In this document: positions 45,036-56,600 of the stretch, piece by piece
Numbering within the stretch: position 1 is the first letter of the stretch
Layout: each line of letters starts with the position of its first letter
NCBI GenBank assembly: GCA_963922205.1
Contig: CAWUHX010000086.1
Location: 310,001-374,000 of the forward strand
Direction of reading: 5' to 3'
Source: Romanomermis culicivorax
Taxonomy: Eukaryota > Nematoda > Enoplea > Mermithida > Mermithidae
Length of the DNA: 64,000 nt
Position numbers and translations under genes: made by a program
Notes under the pieces: generated by a model
What the model was told of the DNA's origin: nothing
What the model saw: the letters and a program-made list of their open reading frames with translations, nothing else
The model's database searches: none

Positions 45036-46178
45036 CCTTATATAATATATTTAACAACAATGTAAAGACTAGAGAGAATAAAGTCGAAAATTGAATAAAT
45101 TTTTGGTCGAAACATTGTACCATTACCAGCGATATCGATTTTCCCATTCGAATCAATCAAACACAAAAAGTAAGAATTTCAGTTTTGAATCCGAATCTGA
45201 CTGAATTAACAGAGAATATTCAGAATTTCTTCTCATTCATCAGTCATTGACAGCCTATAAAGTTTGCTGCAACCATACGAAGTTCGAAAAGAAATAGTTC
45301 GCGTTCGAGTCAAATATACGAATAGTAAATATTATATTTATTAACTCGGGGCGTTGCGCCGAAAATTTTTTGCGTTTTCAGCCCCCTAAAACGTCTAAAA
45401 ATTAATGAAATTTAATGTCTGACCAACCAAAAATTTTGTGCCAATTGGCACAAACGTTCAAAATTTTTTGTGCCATTCCAAATTTTTTTGTGCCAAAAAC
45501 CATGTTTTGGCACAAAAAAACACTGGTTCGTTCCGTGGGGCGTGAACCAATCAGCGTTTTCCTTTGTGCCAAAAAACATGGTTTTGGCATAATAAAATTT
45601 GAATGGCACAAAATTTTTTGAGTGTTTGTGCCAATTAGGACAAGCTTTTTGAGTGGTCGAAGATTAAATTTCTGAAAATGCAAAATTTTCTCGGCCCAGT
45701 CGGCTATTGACTTGGCGCCAGGCGCCGAGTCATTAGTCAATGGCAGCAGGGTTTTTTTTGCACTGACCAGGTTGCAATAATCAACTTGCGGAAAAATTTT
45801 GGTTGCAAAGATACATTTTTGGTTGCCCATTCTAAATTCAATAAATTTGCTTAACTTGATCGGAAAAACCCATCTTAAACTAGTTTTATTGTAATTTCAT
45901 TCGATGCGCGTCGGTTTTAGGCTTTTAAAATCCAATTTTCTGAGTTTTGGAGAGAAAATTAAAAGATAATATGACTAGTCTAGAGTAATTTGTTCGGCGC
46001 GTAGCGCTTAGCCACTGCCTGGAGTCTTAGCCACTGCCCCAAGTCAATGAGTTATAATACTCACTGCTTTTATTTGCCTCGAATTTGCCTTTTATTTGTC
46101 TGTCAATGACTGATGAATGAATAGAAATCTTCTTCATCTGTTCATTCAGTGGGATATGGAACTATAATGTTCATTTTT
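45036..46178. repeat. Palindromic repeat with GGCGC hairpins
   Basis: 45430-45650 is a large imperfect palindrome. TTTGTGCCAATTGGCACAAA, GTGCCATTCCAAATT and CATGTTTTGGCACAAA appear in order, then in reverse order as complements. It is flanked by GCGTTGCGCC at about 45350 and GGCGCCAGGCGCC at 45711. The rest to 46178 is unassigned. Confidence 0.6.
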
Positions 46179-46637
46179 GGTGTTTGATTTTTTTTTTGTT
46201 TTAAACATTGCGGGTACACCTACCCATTTTTCCTATAGCCGGAAAGGCAGGTTTTACAGGACTATACGGTCATACAAGTGCCCACCTTGTATGAGGGGCG
46301 CTCTTCGGGTGCTTTTTACCGCCTAGTGGAGGCCACATTCCAGAGGCTGGCGTCTGCCTGACAAGTAGGACTTGATCAGCTACCTACCTCATAATGGAAT
46401 AGGCCCACCTCCTCATTCGCCGCACTATCGCCAACATGCTAACTGGGCTGAGTGGACCCCGGCAAGCAGCGTTCCAAGCTCGCCTACACAATTTATCTAC
46501 CCCGAGAGGATGAAAGGCTGTGTCTGCCTGGGCCAGCTACTAGAAATTCAATTTTGGGTTACACCCGGAATCGAACCTGGTTCTTGAGACTAGCAGTCAG
46601 AGGCGATAACCTCTAGACCAAGACGGTGTTTGATTTG
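46179..46637 (-). mobile_element. tRNA-derived SINE with 12-bp target duplication
   Basis: The element covers 46191-46625 on the - strand. The head has pol III box A (TGGTCTAGAGG) and box B (GGTTCGATTCC) about 45 bases apart. The anticodon arm does not pair, so this is not a functional tRNA. The body is about 360 bases and the 3' end is a short A run. GGTGTTTGATTT stands on both sides (46179-46190, 46626-46637), typical of LINE-assisted insertion. It sits inside another repeat. Confidence 0.85.
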
Positions 46638-48448
46638 CTTCAAACCAGTGTTTTTTTGTGCACGGACATTTGTGCCAATTGGCACAAATGGCACAACAAT
46701 TAGTTCAAAAAAATTTTTACTCCTTAAAAACAGAACCCCAACTTCGAACACATTTGTGTTGTAATTCAATTCTAAAGATTTCCACGTTCTGATTTTTTCC
46801 AATAAGGAGGCTGATTAACATCTTATAATATTATACAGTTTATTTTAGCCGTCAAATTTTGAAAATTTCGTCACACCTGATTACGGCGGTGATTTTCGAA
46901 AAATCGTTTTTTCGACAGTATAAGTGATGTCAATGACATCCATAAGTAGGATCTGATTTCATGTGGTCCAGCTAAATTTGGAGTGTAGAATCTAAATACC
47001 ATTATTATTTTAAACTATTTTGAAAAGGTAAGTGATTTTTTCGATTATTCAATTCACTTTTCCCCTAACTTCGAAGACCCTGTTCGAAGTTAGGTAACAT
47101 TTAGTTTCGTACAAATATCCGCAATTTTTGAACGAAAATTGACCATGAAAGAAGGAAAAAAACAAAGTAAAAGTAAAGAAAAGTATAAAGCAAGCGTCTG
47201 AATCGCAAACACGGGAAGCTTTAACTGCTGATGAAACAATTGATCGGTTAAAGAATTTAGGTGAAATCTGCAGGAGATAGGAGCGAAGCCAAACATCTGT
47301 CTGAAAGCTCTTCATGTGAGGAAGAATTTGTGATAGAAACCGATGCTATTTGTGATAAACAGAGAAAGAACATTATCTAAAAAACGTGGACTTAGCGGGA
47401 TTTGCGTCAATTTGAGATTTTTGAAGACTGCTTGGTTGACAACTTAGACAAGGACATTTATTACCATTGTGATAGCTGCACAACTACTACAGTCGTTTTT
47501 TCGAATCTTTAAAATATTTTTTCAAAGAAGCCTTAGAAGCCCATAATCTCCAGATTTCCGCCTCTCATCATTGTTAAATTTCATCTCCTTCCGCCTGTGC
47601 TGTTGAACTTGGATAATATCGCTTTGTAATATGATTGCTCATAACGGTTTTTTGTCATTTAGTTGATTGTTATATCTCGTATCAGGTTTTTTTTGGTTTT
47701 TTCTCGACAGGCCATTACAGGCCAGGCCAATAGGAATTTTAACAAGCCGAAACTAAAAAGTTTGTGAATAAATGTGGTAATTTTTTTCAATAAATTTACT
47801 CGAAGACACTTTTCAAAATCACAGTAGAGGCCCGCATAACAGATGAATCATTTTGAATACATTCTTAATCACACACAGAATAATAAGGCTCACAAATTAG
47901 GTCAGTCATTATTCAAATCAATCATCAGAGTTTTTTCGCACAAGCCAGGCTGATCTGTAACTTGAAAAAAAATTTGGTTGCACATATAAATTTTGAGTTG
48001 CTCAATCTAAAAGTGATAAATTCGCCAAATGATCAGAAAATGATTAAAAGTTACATCCCTTGTATTTCATTCAGTTCAAGTCAGTTTCAGACTTTTAAAA
48101 CTGAATTTCCAGAGTTTTGAAGAAAAAATCAAAAGGCTGACTAGAGTGACCTGTGCGGCACCTTTGTGATTTCGAGGCTTTTAAAATGTTTCAGCACATT
48201 CTTCTGAATTTACCAATGATCGATCATGATCTTTTCACAATTGGGTTGGCAAAAGAGGTTAAACATTTTTGCTTCATTTTCAATCTGATATATCTGGAGC
48301 CAGTACCAATCGTGATAATTTATCAAAAAGTTTTCAAATGATTTGAAGCTTTAAAAAGCGCGAGGTATTTTACTTCGACATGAATACTCTCAGCATCAGA
48401 GGAAAATTTTGGATTTTGATATTCTATTGCGTTGTATAATGAATATTT
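46638..48448. other. Unassigned repeat-rich DNA
   Basis: One palindrome-family copy at 46655-46700. From 46800 to 48448 I see no gene; short frames near 47049-47315 and 48153-48341 lack any supporting feature. Confidence 0.45.
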
Positions 48449-48827
48449 ACATGTAACGGAGCCCCAAGGTCTGAGGGGGATTGGGTCTTTTTTTGGGCTG
48501 GGGGTCAGTAATTCCCAAAATTTTGGGGGGAAGGGTCTCTGAAGGAAAAAAATTCGATTTTTTCACGAAAAAAAGTCCGAAAAACGGTTAAAGAAATAGT
48601 AATTTTTGTCTAAAAAATGATAAAAAATGTATCTATATCGTGAAGCGCCGAGAAAATTGACGTTTTTGACCATTTTTTGTTCGAAAATTGACATTTTTCA
48701 TCAAAAAATTGACATTTTCGAGTATTTTTCTGACCAAAGGTATGGGGGTCGCTAGGGCGACCATATGGCAGCCATAATATTTCTGGGGGGGGGGGTTCCC
48801 ATAGTACTTCCCCCCAATGACATGTAT
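48449..48827. mobile_element. G-rich MITE (family G), copy 1
   Basis: Starts ACATGTAACGGAGCCCC and ends CCCCCCAATGACATGTA; the outer ACATGTAA / TTACATGT is inverted. It has inner blocks CGATTTTTTCAC, TAATTTTTGTCTAAA, GAAGCGCCGA and TATGGGGGTC. Other copies are at 53281, 54021, 54479 and 58467. Confidence 0.75.
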
Positions 48828-49963
48828 GTTTTAAATATCCTTTCCCTGCATGAAATATGTCCAATTTTTCAGTGAATTCAATGTGTTTTCAGTCTGGCAA
48901 ACTAAAATTCAAAAATTAGGCAAGCAACAAAGAACCTGGATGGCTTGTTCAGATTGCAAGAACTTCTGCCATATTCCCATGCTGATGGTGTTTCAGACAT
49001 TTTTCAAATGCAAATAGTCGTGTTAATGATAGCCGAAAATTCTAAAGCACTGCAAAACGATTTTGTGAAACCAATTTGGAAAAACCTTGATTTTTGTCAA
49101 AATAAAAAACAATACAAGGTCGAACATTCTGGCATAATATGCTGATTTTTAAAAGCTACAAGCATAAACTAAGCCGACATTTTTTTACCGCACAACATAA
49201 TGATACCACGAATCATAAATGATTTGAAATCCGGCGCGAAGCGCCGTAAAATTTTTGGTATTATCCATTTCAAAATGCATAAAAATGCATCTCCACTCAG
49301 GAAGCTACTGATCAAAAGGGGCATTAGGCTATAACTTTTACAAACCAATTTGGCTTGTGCCGCTAAATTTTTAGGAGCCAATCGGAATTTTTAGGAGCCA
49401 TGGCTCCTAATTCTAAGCCATGTTTTAAAATTAAAAAGTGTTTGAAATTAGGACCGATTGGGCCCTAACTTCGAACACTTCGCGGCTTTTTAAAAAGGAA
49501 GCTTAACCGTTCGTACTTACAATGTAGAACATTTTTTTCATCTGTTGCAAAAAAATCGATCCCATTTTCTTTATTCTTAAAGTCGCTGGATCAAGTCAAA
49601 GCCAAATGTGTTTCAAGTTGAGGGTTTTACCCTATCGAAAATTTAAAAAAGTTTTATGCCATCAGTTTGATAGAAACTTAATTGAAGATGCTTTCACTGC
49701 ACTAATTTGCATAAAAGTCGTGCCTACCCTATTTTTGTCTGACCAGATCAATGAGATAAAGAAAACTGATCGAGAAAACGATTTATGCGATTTCATAAGA
49801 AATTCAAAGAAAAGAGAATTTAAGTATTTTTATAGAATTTGTCAGAAAGTTCGTACTTTTTTTTAATTTTCGGCTACGAATTTCTTCCTAAGAACCATGT
49901 AAAGATTAAATTAAGGATGTCTGTAAATTAAAGATAATCTATAAAAAATATATTCATTCGCAG
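48828..49963. other. Unassigned, includes repeat family B copy 3
   Basis: A GGCGCGAAGCGCC hairpin stands at 49233. Family B copy 3 is at 49685-49915 and continues without the hAT-like MITE. No gene is supported. Confidence 0.45.
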
Positions 49964-50062
49964 TATAACGGCTACCCATTCCGACGTAAAGCAGCGGAAA
50001 AGTTCTCGGATTTTACGCTGGAAAACAGATCTCATGACTTATTCCAGGATTTGAAGGTTTGA
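49964..50062 (+). CDS. Possible orphan last exon
   Basis: After a good acceptor (ATTCATTCGCAG) one frame reads YNGYPFRRKAAEKFSDFTL and on to QDLKV, then TGA at 50060-50062. A GTTTGA at 50057 could also be a donor. Composition looks coding, but I cannot find partner exons or a homologous family. It might be the end of an unseen upstream gene or an old gene fragment. Confidence 0.25.
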   Translation, partial: YNGYPFRRKAAEKFSDFTLENRSHDLFQDLKV

Positions 50063-50677
50063 ATTTTCAATCTAGAATGATTTTCAGATTTGAGCAAAGA
50101 GCTGATGTTTTAAACCAGCTAATCAGCTGGAAAATCAGCTTGACGTCAACGATGTTTCATGAATTCGGGCAAATCAGCAAAATTCAGAGTAGAATTGGCA
50201 CTGAAAAAGATTATATTAAGGAAATTCATTTTTAAAGTAAAGCATTGTCAGACATTCGCCAGTAAAAGCTAATGCCGTTCTTATTTGTGAGAAAATGATA
50301 CTTTTTGGAACAATTTTCAATGTTTTTTTCTTTTTGAATAATTATAGCTTACAATTGGCATATTGTTGGTCATTTTAAAGTATTCGCCAGTGTTATCGAT
50401 TCGAATGTCAACTTAACTGATACAAAAACCAAGCAAAACCCATCAAAGCCCCTAAAAATCTGCAAAAAGGCAAAAAAAACCAAGCAAAAACCCAAAAGTC
50501 AAAGTTCTGAAAAGTGAATTTCTGTCAGTCCTAAAAATCTGAAGATGACGAGAGCGAGACATTTAATGGAGATCTCAAAACTGAACCCTAAGTACGAACG
50601 AAATCAAATATACGCTGGCTATAAAAGTAAACCATGGAAATTATGGTGTTGATGAATTTTGTAGTTTCTTTCTAGCT
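50063..50677. other. Upstream region of CAD
   Basis: No gene. GCTATAAAAG at about 50618 could be a TATA box, but the bases before the CAD start (TAGTTTCTTTCTAG|CT) look like a splice acceptor. A non-coding first exon further upstream is therefore likely. Confidence 0.4.
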
Positions 50678-53600
50678 ATGGTTGCTGCTAAATTGATTCT
50701 CGAAAACGGGTTTACTTTGTCAGGAGAATGTGCAGGAGCCGAAACAAGCGTATCAGGCGAAATTGGTGAGCTTAATATTTCTCAATCGTATTTTTCCCTC
50801 AATGTTGAAAAATTTATTTCCAAAACAGTCTTTCAAACGGGTATGGTGGGTTACGTTGAATCGTTGACCGATCCTTCTTATCATCGCCAAATTTTAACGT
50901 TAACGTATCCATTAATCGGTAATTACGGAGTACCGCCCAACGACTCGCATGCTGTCGACGAAAATGGAATCCTGAAATTTTTGGAATCTGATAAAGTTTG
51001 GGCGTCAGCCTTAGTTGTTGATAAAATTTGCGAACAACCGAGCCATTGGAATAGCGTCGAAAGTTTGTCGAATTTTTTGAGGAAGCACAACGTGCCTATT
51101 TTGTACAATATTGATACTAGGAAACTGACGAAAATCATTCGCGAAAATGGAACTATGAAGGGCAAGGTTTGGAGCGACCATTGACGTGTAGACTTCCGAA
51201 TTTCTTTATCCCAAATATTGTGCCCGTTTTTCAGATTATTGTCGCAAATGATGATCCTGAAAAATTGCCTTTCATCGACATCAATCAGTTGAATCTCGTC
51301 GACGAAGTTTCAACAAAAATTCCGAAGCACTACGGCGATAAAGAATGGGAAAAAATTTTGGTTGTAGATTGTGGAATGAAAAATAATCAGATACGTTGTT
51401 TACTGCGTCGGGAAGTGCAAGTTACGATTATACCGTGGAATACCGATTTTTGTAAAATGGGTAAATAGCTCTCTTTTGGGTAGTTTAAAGTAAGAACATA
51501 TGGAAATTTATTTTTTTGTCTGCCAAGCTTTAGCAAGCTGAAAATTTTGTTTCACTGAAGAACGTGAAACGTTTATGTTATTATGGAAAGTTAGGTATTC
51601 AATGTTTTTGTTTCTGAAATATTTCGCCAATTTTTGTATTAGATTTTGATGGATTATTCCTGTCTAATGGACCCGGCGACCCGCAGACATGCTCTGTATT
51701 GATTGATAACTTGAAAAAATTCATGGCTCGTAATACAAAACGAAAACCGATCATGGGCATCTGTTTGGGAAATCAAGTTTTAGCATCGGCGGCTGGCGCG
51801 TCGACGTATAAACTGAAGTAAATTTGATGTAAAACGCGCAAGATAAACATTCCATATGAGTTGAAAAATTTCTGTACTAAAGCATCCCAAATTTTATCAT
51901 TTTTTCAACTTGACATTGAAATTTTGAGAGAAATTTTTGGACATGCCTGACTTAGTGTACTGCATAACTTCAGATACGGAAATCGGGGCCATAATCAACC
52001 TTGCACTCACGAAGACACAGGCCGTTGCTTCATCACTAGTCAAAACCACGGCTTCGCGGTTGATCCCAATACGCTGCCTTCTGATTGGGCGCCTTTATTC
52101 ACAAATGCTAACGATAATACAAATGAAGGCATTATTCATCATTCATTTCCTTATTTCAGGTACTTGTAACGTGAGATCATACTTGTAATGCTGACATGAA
52201 ATAATGAACCTTTCGAATGAACAACTATAAATTTATGTAAATCAAGTCGACAAACACCTGCACGATCTGAAATAAATGTCAAAAAATTATTTACGAAATC
52301 GGTCTCTGGAGTTTAATATCTTGTAATGCATTTTTCCTACTGCTTTTAAATATTTCAGCGTTCAATTCCATCCGGAACATACTGCTGGACCAGCGGACCT
52401 TGAGCTTTTATTCGACGTTTTCGTGAGCGCTGTCAAAGATTTTAAAGCTAATCAAAACAAAAAAGAAGCTGATAGGAAAGAGTAAATCCCTACTTGAAAT
52501 CAGAATCTACTTTCAATTTTTTCGCATGGTTCTCCGAGTAATGAAACGTTCCTACATATTGTATAAATATTAGGCGTATTTCCGGTTTAAACTTTTTCTT
52601 AAAATGTAGAATCAATATTCGGCATAGAATAAACGAATTGTTTCGCCACGATTCTCTTCGTCGCGAGCAGCTGCTGGCCAAACCAAAACCGAAGAAAGTT
52701 ATCCTTTTAGGTTCCGGTGGTTTGCAAATCGGGCAAGCCGGAGAATTTGATTATTCGGGCAGTCAGGTAAAGCTTCCTGTCGAGATCTCATTTGCAAGTG
52801 AGTTTCCCCTGATTTTTGGTTTAGTACTTTATTATGCCATTACTGCTGTATTTCTCTTCTCTGTTCTATTTTTTTCTATGGAGAAGTTAATTTGCAAGCT
52901 CACTGTTCAAAAATACGATTCAAGTTTTACGATTTGTTACAATCAAAATACTTGGAAAGAAAGTTATTCCCATATACAGTGCATAAATAATACTATTGAG
53001 TTTGTCGGTTCTGCTCTAATGATGGCCGATCTACTGTAGTTTCTCAACTTGAAATTTCTTATCTATAACATTATAATGTAAGCTACACGCGGATTTTACA
53101 CGTTACACTACCCACATTACACTGGCAAACCACTGCTTTTTTGACGTCAATTTTTGCTTTTTTGACGTCAATAAAATTAAGCAATCGGCCGTGTTCGACT
53201 GATGCTTTTGTGCAAATGAAAAATGACCGAAGCGAACAGTGAATATCTGTTTTATGAGCTACGCCCGTTAGCTTTTATCGTACATGTAACGAGCCCCGAT
53301 GTCTGGAGGGTCAAGTGAATTTTTTTGGGGCGTAGGGTAGGGTCATAGATGCCCAAAATTTTAGGGGGTCTCTGAAGAAGAAAACATTAGATTTTTTTCA
53401 CCAAAGAAGTCAGAAAAATGACTCAAAAAACAGTGACTTTGGCTTGAAACTGCATAAAAATGTATTCATGACGCGAAGCACCGAACGAATTCAAATTTGT
53501 GACCTTTTTTGTACAAAAATCGGCGTATTTAATCAGAAAATTCACGTTTCCAATATTCTTTCGACCAAGAGTATGGGGTCCCTGTGACTACCATAGTGCC

Positions 53601-56600
53601 AGCCATTCTTGAGGTTTCTTCACTTTTCCCAGTTTCATGTAAGCTTTTATAATCGTGAACACAAGTATAATTCTTCAAAAATTTGCAGCATTCTAAAATT
53701 TCTAATAATTTTTTGATGAAAAGCTGCAGAATGATTCGAAAGGAATTTCAAGGCTAATTGAGATCAAATATTCAAGTAAAGATCTCGTTGAGTGTTTTTT
53801 ATAACGGTTTTAAATCTTTCAAATGAAACTACTAAAATGAGTGGTTTTGCCTTATGCTTGCTATACCAGCTACTAGATTGTGATTTTCGCGCATTTATGA
53901 AACTCTGGCATGTGATACTAGAGTAATTTTGCTATCGAACTCAAATGCCAGAAAGTCTGATTTCCTCTGGTTACTGTAAGGCATCAAATTTAGGTGGGCA
54001 ATTTTTGTTGGACTTCGTTATATATGTAACGGGGCCCCGAGCTCTGGGCTGGAGGGGGGGGGGGTCAGGCAACTTTTTTGGGGCTAGGGGTTACTAGTCC
54101 CCTTAAAATTTTAGGGGAGGGGTTCCCGAAAGAAAAAAAATTCGATTTTTTCACCAAAAAAGTCCAAACAACGGATCAGAAAATAGTAATTTTTGTCTAA
54201 AACAACTGTAAGTAAGGTAAAATGGCGCGAAGCGCCGAGACGTTTTTGACCATTTTTTGTTCAGAAACACATTTTTTTCAAAGAATTTACATTTTTCAGT
54301 ATATTTCCGACCAAAAGTATGGGGTCTCTATGACTACCATATGGCTAGCTAGAATTGGAAAATCCTAGAGGGTCGCCCAATGGCTAGCCATTTGGCTGAC
54401 GATTTCTGGGGGGGGGGGTTCCTGTAGCACTTCCTCCCCAATTACATGTACGACCATTTTCCAATTATCATTAATCATACATGCAACGGAGCTCCGAGGT
54501 CTGGGGGGGTTGGAGCACTTTTTTCGGGCCGGGGGCAGTAATTCCCAAAATTTGGGGGGATGAGGGGTCCCTGAAGAAAAATAAAATTCGATTTTTTCAT
54601 GAAAAATGTCCGAAAAACGGTTCAAAAAGTGGTAATTTTTGTCTAAAAGTGATAAAATATGTACTTATGGCGCGAAGCGCCGACAAAATTGACGTTTTTG
54701 ACCAGTTTTTGTTCAAAAATTGACATTTTTCGATATTTTTCCGACTAAAACTATGGGGGTCCCTTGGGCTACCATATGGCTAGCCATTGGATTGGAAAAT
54801 CCTGGGGGGGGGTCGCCCAATGGCTAGCCATATGGTCGACGATTTCTGGGGGGGGGGGAGGTTCCCATAGCACTTCCCCCCAATTACATGTATGTCATTA
54901 ATATGCATTATGCATTCCGCTTTTCTCCCCAGCAGGATCAATTACAGTCTTTTAGGCACTTAAAGCTCTTCGAGAAGAGAATGTTCGAACAATTCTCATC
55001 AATCCAAATGTGGCTACAGTGCAGACGTCGAAGGGTTTCGCAGATGAAATTTATTTCTTACCCATAATGCCGGAATTTGTTGAGCAAGTAATCGAAAAAT
55101 GAAGACAAACATGAAACATGGACGTTTTTGTCGTAATCAACTTGTTGCTTGTTGCTAGGTCATCAAGTCCGAATTACCCAACGGTATTTTATTAACTTTC
55201 GGCGGCCAAACCGCCTTGAATTGTGGCGTAGAGTTATACAAAAATGGTATTTTTGAAAAATATGGAGTCGAAGTTTTGGGGACGCCGGTGCAAACCATCG
55301 AATGGACCGAGGATAGGAAGCTTTTTGCTGAAAAACTGGCCGAAATCGGGAAACCGGTTGCTCCTTGCCGATCGGCAGAAACTGTCGAAGAAGTGAGAAA
55401 AGAGAAAAAATTACGAGAAGCGGCAGCTAAATTTTGCGGCTACAGCTGTAAGAATCCAAGTCGCACCTTTTGTAAACCATGGTCGCGGAATATCAATAGC
55501 GCAGCCTAATTTTATATAATATCATATTTCAGCATTTTTGCCTTTCTTTTTTCCTCTAAGGTCTTAGTCGCCGGTAAAGAATTAGGATACCCTGTCTTAA
55601 TTCGATCAGCTTTCGCCTTGGGCGGTCTCGGTTCCGGATTTGCCCACAATGACGATGAATTAAAGCAGTTGGCCAAACAAGCATTTACGACTACTCGCCA
55701 AGTTTTCGTCGATAAAAGTTTACAAGGCTGGAAAGAGATTGAATACGAAGTTGTTAGGGATGCTTATGATAATTGCATTACGGTATTGCTAATATTCAAT
55801 TGTAAAATATTTTGAGTTGATGTTCAAGTCAACCCATCTAAGAATATAAAAATTCATTCAAAGTTCAGAATGTAAAAATTGAAAAAAATTCTCAGAACGG
55901 AAAGAATGCAGTATTGATAATTAACACGAACACAAGAGTTTTTGAAATCATCTTTCAAATCTTGTGTTCTGAGCTTTAAGTTCAAATTTTTTCTTTTCAG
56001 GTGTGCAATATGGAAAACGTCGACCCATTGGGTATACACACTGGAGAGTCTGTTGTCGTGGCGCCTAGTCAAACTCTTTCCAATGAAGAGTATAACATGT
56101 TAAGAAGCGCCGCTATTGAAATTATCCGTCATTTAGGAGTCATCGGCGAGTGCAATGTTCAATATGCTTTAAATCCACAAAGTTTACAGGTGAATATTGT
56201 AAAGCTGCGTGAACTGTTAATTTTTTTTTATTTTCTGAAAAAAATTTTGGTATCAAACTCTCATGCTTTTCAAAAAACATTGAACATTTTTTTAAATAAA
56301 AAAATCATCTTTAATATAACTTCGCCATTCTTACGGATAATACAGAATAGTTCAAAAAACGACAGCCTCAAAGGCTTTCAGCACTTGAGTCAGTAAAGTT
56401 AGTATATGGTTTCACTTTAAAATGCCGCATCTACGTAAACTCATATCAGAGTTCCACAAGGTCAGGCTTTTCAGGTTAGAGGTAAAGTTGAAAATTTGCG
56501 GGGGTAGTGTAGCTAAATGTTCACTGAACACGTCATTTTGTCTGAAAATTAGGCAATTAGTGATCAATTTTTAGGACTTTAGGTAGGGCTAATACCCCCC

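Noticed and set aside
45402-45830. - strand 142-codon frame
   Set aside because: Coincides with the GGCACAAA palindrome repeat; all frames follow the repeat.
46555-46625. A true tRNA gene
   Set aside because: Boxes A and B are good but the anticodon stem does not pair, and the duplication plus A tail mark a SINE.
52638-53039. Extension of CAD exon 6 into the following sequence
   Set aside because: Homology ends at the GTAAAG donor at 52767; the rest is intron.
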